Shown here: in pieces, positions 51,903 through 60,062 of the stretch
How the letters are laid out: every line of letters begins with the position of its first letter
How positions within the stretch are numbered: position 1 is the first letter of the stretch
From: an uncultured Clostridia bacterium
Lineage (GTDB): Bacteria > Bacillota > Clostridia > Oscillospirales > Ruminococcaceae
DNA: 64,000 bases
NCBI GenBank assembly: GCA_947630825.1
Contig: CANRJA010000008.1
Location: forward strand, 1 to 64,000
Reading direction: 5' to 3'
Notes under the pieces: model-generated
What the model saw: the letters and a program-made list of their open reading frames with translations, nothing else
Told to the model about the DNA's origin: nothing
Database searches by the model: none
Program-made: the position numbers and the translations under genes

Positions 51903-53183
51903 ATGTCAAATGTTAAAAAGAGAGAACAAATTTCAGATGGTGTTTATATTACGACCATATTTGATAAAAAGTTCAACGTGAATACAATAGGTATAAGATT
52001 TATCTCAAAGGTTGACGAGAAAAAAGCGTCGGCTTATTCTTTGGTTACCAGAGTGCTACAGATCTCAAATTCTAAATACACAACCAGAACAAAGCTTACA
52101 AAGGAGCTTGCAAGGCTTTACGGAGCAGGGATTTCACAAAGCGTATTCAGGCTGGGCGACAGTCAGGCTTTCTATCTGGGGGCAAATTGTGTATGCGACA
52201 GGTATGCTCTTGAGAATGAGGAGATCACAAACAGCGTTACTGAGATTTTGCTTGATTGTATTTTTTCGCCCAATCTGGTAAACGGAATATTCAATGAGAG
52301 CGATTTTGAAATAATCAAGCGAGAGCTTATTGACAATATAAACAACAAGATAAACGATAAAAGAGGGTACGCTATAGACAAGGCTTTGGAAACTGTTTTT
52401 GAAAACGAGCCGGCAGGCGTTCCTCTGGACGGAACGGTTGAAGCGCTTGAAAAGCTGACCTGTAAAGATGCTTACAACGAGTATAAGGAAATGCTTAGAA
52501 CCTCTCGAATAGAGATAACCGTTTCAGGCGGCGGTGAATTTGATGAGACAGTTAAACTTATTAAAAGCAGATTTGAAGGGCTTGAAAGAGAATTTACCAA
52601 TGATGAATTTGTGTTGATAAGTCCTTTAAAAGAGAAAACTGCAAAGGTCAATGAGAAATTCGACGTTTTGCAGTGCAAAATGGTGCTTGCATTTAAAACT
52701 GATATTAAAGACCCCGAACAGCTAAAGCTGTTTTCAATGATGTTCGGCGGACTGCCGTCGTCAAAGCTGTTTATGAATGTTCGTGAAAAGCTGAGTCTTT
52801 GCTATTATTGTTCTTCCAATATCATTTCTGAAAAGGGAGTAATGCTTATAGACAGCGGCGTTGAGAATTCTAATTTAAGTAAGGCAAAAGACGAGATTTT
52901 AAAACAGCTTGATGAAATGGCAAAAGGGAACTTCTCTGATGATGAACTTAACAATGCCAAAACAGCGGTATGCGGTTCTATGCGTTCTTATAATGACAGC
53001 GCCTCAGGGCTTGCGACATGGTGGCTGACCCAGCTATGCGTCTGGAACAGGGATTTTTCACCTGAGGACGCGATAGAAAAGTACAAAGGTATAACAAGAG
53101 AGGATATTATTGAGGCTGCAAAGAGTTATAAACTTGATACTGTTTATATTATGTCGGGTGATGAAAAGGGAGGTGCTGAATAA
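51903..53183 (+). CDS. yfmF: M16-family peptidase-like protein YfmF (inactive partner)
   Basis: 426 residues of the M16 (insulinase-like) fold. No HxxEH zinc motif is present where it should be near the N-terminus, but the C-terminal half has GLPSSKLFMNVREKLSLCYYCSS, characteristic of the family. Such non-catalytic subunits pair with an active partner, here the next gene. The pair is annotated in Bacillus as needed for EF-P modification. It is preceded by a TATACT -10-like box; the -35 is unclear. Confidence 0.88.
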   Translation: MSNVKKREQISDGVYITTIFDKKFNVNTIGIRFISKVDEKKASAYSLVTRVLQISNSKYTTRTKLTKELARLYGAGISQSVFRLGDSQAFYLGANCVCDRYALENEEITNSVTEILLDCIFSPNLVNGIFNESDFEIIKRELIDNINNKINDKRGYAIDKALETVFENEPAGVPLDGTVEALEKLTCKDAYNEYKEMLRTSRIEITVSGGGEFDETVKLIKSRFEGLEREFTNDEFVLISPLKEKTAKVNEKFDVLQCKMVLAFKTDIKDPEQLKLFSMMFGGLPSSKLFMNVREKLSLCYYCSSNIISEKGVMLIDSGVENSNLSKAKDEILKQLDEMAKGNFSDDELNNAKTAVCGSMRSYNDSASGLATWWLTQLCVWNRDFSPEDAIEKYKGITREDIIEAAKSYKLDTVYIMSGDEKGGAE

Positions 53184-54469
53184 TGGGTATTGAAAAACAA
53201 ACGATAAAGAGCGAGCGTTTGGGCGAAAGCTATTACAAAATAAAGCACCCGTCCGGACTTAATGTTCTGGTTTGGGAGATGCCCGAGTTTTCGTCTGTAT
53301 ATGCTTTATTCGGCACTAAGTACGGCTCGATAAATACAAAATTCAAGACAAAGAACGACAAGGATTTTATTGAAGTTCCCGAAGGCATAGCTCATTTTCT
53401 TGAGCATAAGCTGTTTGAAAATGAGGACTGCGACGTTTTTGAATTATATGCAAAAACAGGAGCAAGCGGAAATGCGTATACTTCATTTGATCAGACGGCA
53501 TATCTGTTTAGCTGTACGGAAAACTATGAAGAATCCTTAAAAATTTTGCTTGACTTCGTTCAGGCGCCGTATTTTACTCAGGAAACTGTGGATAAAGAGC
53601 AGGGGATAATCGGTCAGGAAATAAGAATGTGCGAGGATACTCCGTATAGGCAGGTGTTTTTTAATCTTCTGAGATGCCTGTATGTAAACCACCCTGTTAA
53701 AATAGAGATCGCAGGAACGGTCGAGTCTATTGCAAAGATTGACGCAGATTTGCTTTACAGTTGTTACAACACCTTTTATAACCTTAACAATATGGCTCTT
53801 GCCATTGCGGGAAATGTAAAGCTTGATGACGTTCTGGCGATATGCGATAAGCATTTGAAGACAAAAGAAAATCCCGAACTCGTAACTGCGTTTCCCAATG
53901 AGCCTGAAGAGGTAAATCAGAAGATGCTTGTGCAGAAAATGCCGGTAGGTACTCCTCTTTTTGCCATTGGCTATAAGTCTGTTCCGTTTGACGGAAAGGA
54001 AAGAGTAAAAAAAGAGCTTGAGGCATCAATTTTGCTTAATTTGATTTGCGGTTCTACCTCTGAACTTTACAAGGAATTATATGACGAGGGGCTTATTAAT
54101 TCCAACTTTTATACAGAGGTCGATTCGGGCGACGGATTTTTTGCAAGTATTTTTTCTGGTGAGTCGAAATCGCCTCAGGAGGTATTTAAGAGAATAAAGG
54201 ATGAGATAGAGAGAATAAAGAAAGAGGGTATAGACCCCGATTTATTTGAGATAATCAAAAAGGCTGAATACGGTAAGCTGATAAGCGGATTGAACAGCGC
54301 GGAGAAATGTGCAACGCTGATGTTTGAATCAGATTTGCTAATAGGAGTTGACGCCTTTGAAAATATAGAGTCTTTGGCAAGCATTAATGAGAAGGATATT
54401 ATGGATTGTATAGACATTTTATTTGACAATAGTAAGACCGCTATTTCAATAGTGGAATCAAACACCTAA
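53183..54469 (+). CDS. yfmH: M16-family zinc peptidase YfmH (active partner)
   Basis: 428 residues. The inverted zinc motif HFLEH is in GIAHFLEHKLFE and the downstream glutamate lies in the QETVDKEQGIIGQEIRM region, so this is the catalytic partner of the preceding protein. Its ATG overlaps the yfmF stop, with AGGGAGGTG upstream, giving one-to-one coupled translation. Confidence 0.92.
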   Translation: MGIEKQTIKSERLGESYYKIKHPSGLNVLVWEMPEFSSVYALFGTKYGSINTKFKTKNDKDFIEVPEGIAHFLEHKLFENEDCDVFELYAKTGASGNAYTSFDQTAYLFSCTENYEESLKILLDFVQAPYFTQETVDKEQGIIGQEIRMCEDTPYRQVFFNLLRCLYVNHPVKIEIAGTVESIAKIDADLLYSCYNTFYNLNNMALAIAGNVKLDDVLAICDKHLKTKENPELVTAFPNEPEEVNQKMLVQKMPVGTPLFAIGYKSVPFDGKERVKKELEASILLNLICGSTSELYKELYDEGLINSNFYTEVDSGDGFFASIFSGESKSPQEVFKRIKDEIERIKKEGIDPDLFEIIKKAEYGKLISGLNSAEKCATLMFESDLLIGVDAFENIESLASINEKDIMDCIDILFDNSKTAISIVESNT

Positions 54470-54481
54470 GGAGGACTTAAA

Positions 54482-55810
54482 ATGACATCATTGACGATGG
54501 GAATGTTAGCAAAGACAGTATCTAATACAATGCAGAGAGAAATCATTTCAAACCCTGATAAGGTTTACTTTCCGTTTCTGGGAGGAGACAACATTTTCAC
54601 AAACGGATTTAGGCTGAACAATGTTATGTTTAAAATTCCAGGAACTAATTTCGTGATCTACTGGTACGGGTTTTTAATAGCGCTCGGAATTTTAATTGCG
54701 ATGATATACGGCTTCAGGAGAATGAGGAGCTTTGGCATCAATCCCGACAGTGCAACAGATTCTGTTATCGGCGGATTGATAGGCGCTATTGTCGGAGCAA
54801 GGCTTTATTATGTAATTTTCAGTTTAAGTGATTATATGACCGAGTCGGGCTCTATCGACTGGAAAGCAATAATAAGCGTTCGTGACGGCGGACTCGCCAT
54901 TTACGGTGGCTTAATAGGGGCGATTTTAGTTGGTGGAATAATAGCAAAAATCAAAAAGCTAAAGCTTGTAACTCTGCTTGATGTTGTCGCTCCCGGCTTT
55001 TTGATTGGACAGGCAATAGGCAGATGGGGCAACTTCTTCAATCAGGAGGCTTTCGGTTCAAACACGACGCTTCCTTGGGGAATGATGAGCTCGAAAACAG
55101 TTTCATATCTTTCTGAGGTTCAAACCGATCTCGCCGACAAAGCAGGAGTTATGGTAGACCAGTATGCGCCGGTTCACCCATGTTTTTTATATGAATCGTT
55201 GTGGTGTATCTTAGGCTTTTTGCTTCTCCACCTATATGCAAAACACAGAAAGTTCGACGGAGAGATTTTCTTGATGTATATCGGCTGGTACGGATTGGGA
55301 AGATTTTTTATCGAAATGCTGAGAACAGACAGCCTTTACCTTGCAAACATAAAGGTGTCAGAGCTTGTTGCTGGTACCTGTGTTTTGGTGTCTATAGTCC
55401 TGATTATCATATTCAGAAGTATGGTCAAGAGAAACGGCGACTATAAGCTGTATGCTGATACGGCGGTGTCGAAGGCACAGCTTGCCGAATATGATATGTT
55501 TGAAAAAATGAAGGCTGAAAAATCAGAGCTCAAGAAAAAGATAAACGACGCAAAAGCTAAGGGTGAGGATTTCTCGGCGCTGCAGGCTGAGTATGATAAA
55601 AAGTTCGGCAAAAACGCTGTTAAGCCGGAGATTAAAGCAGAGTTGTTTGATGAGGGAGAAAATTACACACCGATTGCAGATAATGAATCTTTAGATTTGG
55701 ATATGGATAATATCCAAGATGAAAACGATATTAAAGAGCTTAACGAGCTTGAGCCTGTTGAGCAGAATGACAATAATGACAGTAATAAGGAGGAAGCAGA
55801 AGATGAGTAA
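54482..55810 (+). CDS. lgt: prolipoprotein diacylglyceryl transferase with acidic C-terminal extension
   Basis: Transfers diacylglycerol to the lipobox cysteine of prelipoproteins in the membrane. The Lgt signature GRWGNFFNQEAFG, the YWYGFLIALGI start and the RFFIEMLRTDS segment are intact. The enzyme is normally 260-300 residues; this one has 442. About 45 extra N-terminal residues and a soluble, charged, mostly acidic tail of about 115 residues (from about 325, with ENDIKELNELEPVEQNDNN) account for the difference. AGGAGG lies before the ATG. folD starts inside its last codons. Confidence 0.93.
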   Translation: MTSLTMGMLAKTVSNTMQREIISNPDKVYFPFLGGDNIFTNGFRLNNVMFKIPGTNFVIYWYGFLIALGILIAMIYGFRRMRSFGINPDSATDSVIGGLIGAIVGARLYYVIFSLSDYMTESGSIDWKAIISVRDGGLAIYGGLIGAILVGGIIAKIKKLKLVTLLDVVAPGFLIGQAIGRWGNFFNQEAFGSNTTLPWGMMSSKTVSYLSEVQTDLADKAGVMVDQYAPVHPCFLYESLWCILGFLLLHLYAKHRKFDGEIFLMYIGWYGLGRFFIEMLRTDSLYLANIKVSELVAGTCVLVSIVLIIIFRSMVKRNGDYKLYADTAVSKAQLAEYDMFEKMKAEKSELKKKINDAKAKGEDFSALQAEYDKKFGKNAVKPEIKAELFDEGENYTPIADNESLDLDMDNIQDENDIKELNELEPVEQNDNNDSNKEEAEDE

Positions 55811-56660
55811 TATTATAGACGGAAAAGCGGTATCACGGAGCGTAAAGGACAGAATTAAAGAGCAGACCGCTCAGCTTAAAGAAAAATACGGAGTTACAGC
55901 AGGTCTTGCTGTTATAATTGTGGGAGACGATCCTGCGTCGAGAATTTATGTAAACAACAAGAAAAAAGCGTGCGAGTATGTGGGGTTTGATTCGTATGAA
56001 TACGCTCTCCCCGAGGAGACTACAGAGAGTGAGCTTTTAGAACTTATAAATAAGCTGAATAATGATGATAGGATAGACGGCATACTCTGTCAGCTTCCTC
56101 TGCCGAAGCATATTGACGAGAATGTGATAATAAACAATATCGCTCCTAACAAGGACGTTGACGCTTTCCACCCTGTAAATGTAGGAAAAATTATGATTGG
56201 AGACTATAGCTTTTTGCCGTGTACTCCAGCAGGAGTGATGGAGCTTATAGCGTCTACCGGAGTTGACGTAAAGGGAAAAGAGTGTGTGGTCGTTGGAAGA
56301 AGCAACATAGTGGGTAAGCCAATGTCTATGCTTCTACTTCACAAAAGCGGTACGGTAACTATTTGCCATTCAAAGACTAAGGATTTAAAAGCTGAGTGCA
56401 AGAGAGCTGACATTCTTGTTGCTGCGGTGGGTGTTCCTAACCTTATAAAGGGCGATATGATAAAAGAGGGCGCTGTTGTTATCGATGTTGGCATGAACAG
56501 ACTTGAAAACGGTAAGCTGTGCGGAGACGTAGAGTTCGAGACTGCCTCAAAGGTAGCAAGTTATATTACGCCTGTTCCCGGAGGAGTAGGACCTATGACC
56601 ATAGCTATGCTTATGCAGAATACTCTTACGGCGGCTAAGGTGAACAGAAATATAGAATAG
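55803..56660 (+). CDS. folD: bifunctional methylenetetrahydrofolate dehydrogenase/cyclohydrolase
   Basis: 285 residues from MSNIIDGKAVSRSVKDR, eight bases after AAGGAGG; the track's earlier start is out-of-frame sequence of lgt. The catalytic lysine region is YVNNKKKACEYVGF, the substrate part has LCQLPLPKHI, and the NADP part GRSNIVGKPMSMLL with PVPGGVGPMTIAMLM at the end. It supplies one-carbon units for purines and fMet. Confidence 0.96.
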   Translation: MSNIIDGKAVSRSVKDRIKEQTAQLKEKYGVTAGLAVIIVGDDPASRIYVNNKKKACEYVGFDSYEYALPEETTESELLELINKLNNDDRIDGILCQLPLPKHIDENVIINNIAPNKDVDAFHPVNVGKIMIGDYSFLPCTPAGVMELIASTGVDVKGKECVVVGRSNIVGKPMSMLLLHKSGTVTICHSKTKDLKAECKRADILVAAVGVPNLIKGDMIKEGAVVIDVGMNRLENGKLCGDVEFETASKVASYITPVPGGVGPMTIAMLMQNTLTAAKVNRNIE

Positions 56661-56731
56661 ATGATATCACATTGAAATTATTAAAAATTTGTAAAGACTA
56701 TTTACATTTGAGAAAAATTGTGGTAATATAA

Positions 56732-56840
56732 TTACCGTTGTATTTACAACGGTAAAACCCTGATCTTGGATTATGGCGAATGCCCATAAGAATGGGAGGT
56801 ATCCTTACCATAATCTACGACTGCGGAAAATTTTATAAGA
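56732..56840 (+). promoter_or_regulatory. structured rpsO leader, three-way-junction type
   Basis: GATTATGG (56769-56776) pairs with CCATAATC (56818-56825) and encloses two small stems: CCCAT/ATGGG with loop AAGA, and AGG/CCT. This forms a three-helix junction, the type of shape S15 recognises on 16S rRNA. An upstream 10-bp hairpin (TTACCGTTGT/ACAACGGTAA, 56732-56755) overlaps the presumed -10 TATAAT at 56727. Likely S15 autoregulation. Confidence 0.6.
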
Positions 56841-56856
56841 AAGAGGTACAATTATT

Positions 56857-57123
56857 ATGCTGAGAAAAGAAGAAAAAACCGCTGTAATCGAAGCTAACAG
56901 AAAGCACGATACAGACACAGGTTCACCTGAAGTGCAAATCGCAATTCTTACAAGAAGAATCAACGATTTGACTGAGCACTTAAAGGTTCACAAGAAGGAT
57001 CACCACTCAAGAAGAGGTCTTTTGAAGCTGGTAGGTAAGAGAAGAAATCTTTTAAGCTATCTTCAGAAGAAAGATGTTGAAAGATACAGAGCTATCATTG
57101 AAAAGCTCGGTATCCGTAAGTAA
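56857..57123 (+). CDS. rpsO: 30S ribosomal protein S15
   Basis: 88 residues with [44 protein letters not shown] (quoted in part), the S15 core that binds the h20-h22 junction of 16S rRNA. AGAGGTA precedes the ATG. A structured leader lies upstream and a terminator downstream, before pnp. Confidence 0.98.
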   Translation: MLRKEEKTAVIEANRKHDTDTGSPEVQIAILTRRINDLTEHLKVHKKDHHSRRGLLKLVGKRRNLLSYLQKKDVERYRAIIEKLGIRK

Positions 57124-57138
57124 ATTTTTGTTATCAAT

Positions 57139-57171
57139 AAGGCAGAGGCGAGTATTCGCTGTCTGCCTTTT
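57139..57171 (+). terminator. terminator after rpsO
   Basis: GGCAGA pairs with TCTGCC around an inner GCGA/TCGC stem, then TTTTGG. The 240 bases from here to pnp contain a hairpin at 57311-57334 (TGCGTGAA/TTCACGCA) but no convincing promoter. Confidence 0.72.
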
Positions 57172-57310
57172 GGTGTATATTGGCAGTGAGTGATTAGCAA
57201 TAAATAGAGGGTTATTGTGTTTAAATAATCTTGTATTTTTTGCTAAAGCTCCTGTCATAAAATCGGAAAGCGAGGGCTTTCTACAAAGAAATTTTAATGA
57301 ATAGGAGTTT

Positions 57311-57334
57311 TGCGTGAAATATACCATTCACGCA
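57311..57334. other. hairpin in the rpsO-pnp spacer
   Basis: TGCGTGAA, 8-nt loop, TTCACGCA. No T-tract directly follows. In many bacteria this spacer is cleaved by RNase III and controls pnp; that role is possible here but not shown. Confidence 0.45.
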
Positions 57335-57414
57335 TATTTCGGGCTTTTTTACAAATCGGTTCTTAGAATCAGTTGTATGAATAGCTCGAATTCCTAAGAA
57401 AGGAATGGTATAAA

Positions 57415-59535
57415 ATGTTTGAGAATTTCAAAACCTTTGAAACTACCTATGCAGGCAGACCGCTTGTTGTTGAAACAGGCAAAACGTGCGAACTTTCAAA
57501 CGGTTCGTGCTGGGTGCGCTACGGAGAAACGGTAGTAATGGCAAACGTAACAGCTTCGGAAAAGCCGAGAGAAGGAATAGACTTTTTCCCGTTATCGGTT
57601 GATTATGAGGAGAGGCTTTATTCAGTCGGCAAGATTCCCGGTTCTTTCACAAAGAGAGAGGGCAAGCCTGCTGATAAGGCGATACTCACTTCAAGAATGG
57701 TTGACAGACAGATAAGACCATTGTTCCCTAAGGATATGAGAAACGACGTTGGAGTTGTGATGACAGTTTTGTCAGTTGACCCTGATAACTCGCCAGAGGT
57801 AGCAGGAATGGTTGCAGTATCTATTGCGCTTTCTATTTCTGATATTCCGTTCAACGGACCTATCGCAGGACTAAGCGTAGGACTTGTTGACGGGGAAATA
57901 GTTTTAAATCCTACGTTGGAGCAAAGAGAGAGAAATCATCTCAATCTTACGGTTGCGGGCTCGGCTGAAAAAATCGTTATGATTGAAGCAGGCGCCGACG
58001 AGGTAGACGACGACACAATGCTTGAGGCTATCTTAAAGGGTCACGAAGAAATAAAGAAGATGGTTGCATTTATTTCTGATATTCAAAAGGAGATAGGAAA
58101 GCCAAAGTTTGAGTTTGAGTCGCAGGAGGTAGACCACGATTTATTTGACGAGATTGAGGCTTTTGCCGCTGAAGATGTAAAGGTCGCTCTTGACACGAAC
58201 GATAAGAATGTCCGCGACGCAAGATTACAGCCTATCATTGACGCTGTTCACGAAAAGTTCGATGATGAAGAAAAAGAAAACGCTGTAATGATCGACGAGA
58301 TAATCTACAAGCTGCAAAAGAAAATCGTAAGAGCGTGGCTTTGCGAGGGAAAGAGAGTTGACGGACGCGGCATTGATGAAATAAGACCGTTAGCGTCTGA
58401 GGTAGGAGTTCTTCCGAGAGTTCACGGCTCGGGTATTTTCACAAGAGGACAAACTCAGGTTTTGACAGTTTGTACTCTTGGTCCTGTAAGCGAATCTCAA
58501 AAGCTGGACGGTTTGGACGAAGAGGTTTCAAAGAGATATATCCATCACTACAATTTCCCGTCTTATTCGGTTGGTGAAACAAGACCTTCAAGAGGTCCCG
58601 GAAGAAGAGAGATAGGTCACGGGGCATTGGCTGAAAAGGCTCTTGTTCCTGTAATCCCTAGCGTTGAGGAGTTCCCGTACGCTATAAGAATGGTATCAGA
58701 GGTTCTTTCTTCAAACGGCTCTACTTCTCAAGGCTCTATTTGCGGTTCTACTTTGGCTTTGATGGATGCCGGTGTACCTATCAAGGCTCCTGTTGCAGGT
58801 ATTTCCTGCGGACTTATCACAAAGGACGATGGAAGCTTCCAGACTATGGTTGATATTCAGGGTCTTGAGGACTTCTACGGAGATATGGATTTTAAGGTCG
58901 GCGGAACAAAGAATGGTATCACTGCTATTCAGGTTGACATTAAGGTAGACGGACTTACTCCTGAGATTATTAAAGAGGCATTTGAGAAAACTCATAAGGC
59001 TAGACTTTATATTTTAGATGAGATCATGCTCAAGGCAATTCCTGAGCCTAGACCTGAGGTAAGCAAGTGGGCGCCTAAGATGTTTACAACTAAGGTACCT
59101 GTTGATAAGATAAGAGACGTTATCGGTACGGGCGGAAAGGTAATTCAGAAAATTGCCGCTGACTGCGACTGTAATATTGATATTGAAGAAGACGGAAACG
59201 TATTTGTATCCGGTCTTGATAAGGAAAAATGTATGGCTGCCGTTTCTATTATCGACACCATTGCAAACGACCCTGAAATTGGTTCAATATATAAGGGCAA
59301 GGTTGTAAGAATAATGAACTTCGGAGCATTTGTTGAGATTGCTCCGGGAAAAGACGGCTTGGTTCATATTTCAAAGCTTGACAAGCAAAGGGTAAACAAG
59401 GTTGAGGACGTTGTTTCGATAGGCGATGAAATAGTTGTCAAGGTTATGGAAATTGACGACCAGGGAAGGATAAATCTTTCGAGAAAGGACGCTTTAGCTG
59501 ATATTGAGGCTAAAAAAGCGGCACAGAGTGAATAA
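57415..59535 (+). CDS. pnp: polyribonucleotide nucleotidyltransferase (PNPase)
   Basis: 3'-to-5' phosphorolytic exoribonuclease, 706 residues. There are two RNase PH domains, the second active with SSNGSTSQGSICGSTLALMD, linked by an alpha-helical domain. KH (VIGTGGKVIQKI) and S1 (YKGKVVRIMNFGAFVEI) domains are at the C-terminus. AAGGAATGGT precedes the ATG. It follows rpsO as usual. A terminator lies after the stop. Confidence 0.98.
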   Translation: MFENFKTFETTYAGRPLVVETGKTCELSNGSCWVRYGETVVMANVTASEKPREGIDFFPLSVDYEERLYSVGKIPGSFTKREGKPADKAILTSRMVDRQIRPLFPKDMRNDVGVVMTVLSVDPDNSPEVAGMVAVSIALSISDIPFNGPIAGLSVGLVDGEIVLNPTLEQRERNHLNLTVAGSAEKIVMIEAGADEVDDDTMLEAILKGHEEIKKMVAFISDIQKEIGKPKFEFESQEVDHDLFDEIEAFAAEDVKVALDTNDKNVRDARLQPIIDAVHEKFDDEEKENAVMIDEIIYKLQKKIVRAWLCEGKRVDGRGIDEIRPLASEVGVLPRVHGSGIFTRGQTQVLTVCTLGPVSESQKLDGLDEEVSKRYIHHYNFPSYSVGETRPSRGPGRREIGHGALAEKALVPVIPSVEEFPYAIRMVSEVLSSNGSTSQGSICGSTLALMDAGVPIKAPVAGISCGLITKDDGSFQTMVDIQGLEDFYGDMDFKVGGTKNGITAIQVDIKVDGLTPEIIKEAFEKTHKARLYILDEIMLKAIPEPRPEVSKWAPKMFTTKVPVDKIRDVIGTGGKVIQKIAADCDCNIDIEEDGNVFVSGLDKEKCMAAVSIIDTIANDPEIGSIYKGKVVRIMNFGAFVEIAPGKDGLVHISKLDKQRVNKVEDVVSIGDEIVVKVMEIDDQGRINLSRKDALADIEAKKAAQSE

Positions 59536-59544
59536 CTGATATTA

Positions 59545-59586
59545 AAAGCGCTTATGGGAATTTATTTTCCGTAAGCGTTTGTTTTT
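59545..59586 (+). terminator. terminator of pnp
   Basis: AAGCGCTTATGGGAA and TTCCGTAAGCGTTT pair with small mismatches, then GTTTTT. Confidence 0.72.
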
Positions 59587-59590
59587 GCAC

Positions 59591-59619
59591 TTGAAAAAGA
59601 ATATCCAAAATAGTATAAT
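59591..59619 (+). promoter_or_regulatory. promoter of the small membrane protein, possibly also recD2-comF
   Basis: TTGAAA, 17-nt spacer, TATAAT. It falls within the track's extended ORF, which shows that the long start is not real. Confidence 0.78.
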
Positions 59620-59671
59620 TATTGTATCACAATTTGCCTCTGTCACATATTATGAATCAGAGGTGAGTAAG

Positions 59672-60007
59672 ATGAGTGAGCTGTTTGCTGCAGTATTTTT
59701 GTTGGTTTTTGTATTGGCACTTATTTACGTTGTAAAGAAGCTGTTGGATTCGGGAAAAACATCAAATTACAGGAAATTCGTAATAATACCTATAAACAAC
59801 AGTATGCCTGATATTGCAAAGACGATAAAATCAGCCTATTGGGATAATAAATTCAGCGACGCAGATGAAAGCGAGATTTTAATATATCCGACGCAAGAGC
59901 CTGATGGAAATTGTCTTGCAGAATTAAACGGGGTACACGATGAACTTGAGGGCATGAAAATAATCAGGAAAAATAGGCTTGAAGATTATATCAATTCAAA
60001 GTTATAG
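59672..60007 (+). CDS. small single-helix membrane protein, unknown
   Basis: 111 residues from MSELFAAVFLLVFVLAL, behind AGAGGTGAG; the track's upstream start lies ahead of the promoter. One N-terminal membrane helix (about 3-21) is followed by a soluble domain of about 85 residues with strand-helix alternation (RKFVIIPINNSMPDIAKTI...). I do not recognise a family. It lies 55 bases before recD2 and may be co-transcribed. Confidence 0.7.
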   Translation: MSELFAAVFLLVFVLALIYVVKKLLDSGKTSNYRKFVIIPINNSMPDIAKTIKSAYWDNKFSDADESEILIYPTQEPDGNCLAELNGVHDELEGMKIIRKNRLEDYINSKL

Positions 60008-60062
60008 AAATAATAAAATACTTATACTGTATAGTATTATATAGTAAGTTTTGGTGATTAAA

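Noticed and set aside
56732-56755. 10-bp hairpin as folD terminator
   Set aside because: No T-run follows (AAAACCC) and the left arm overlaps a TATAAT box; better treated as part of the rpsO control region.
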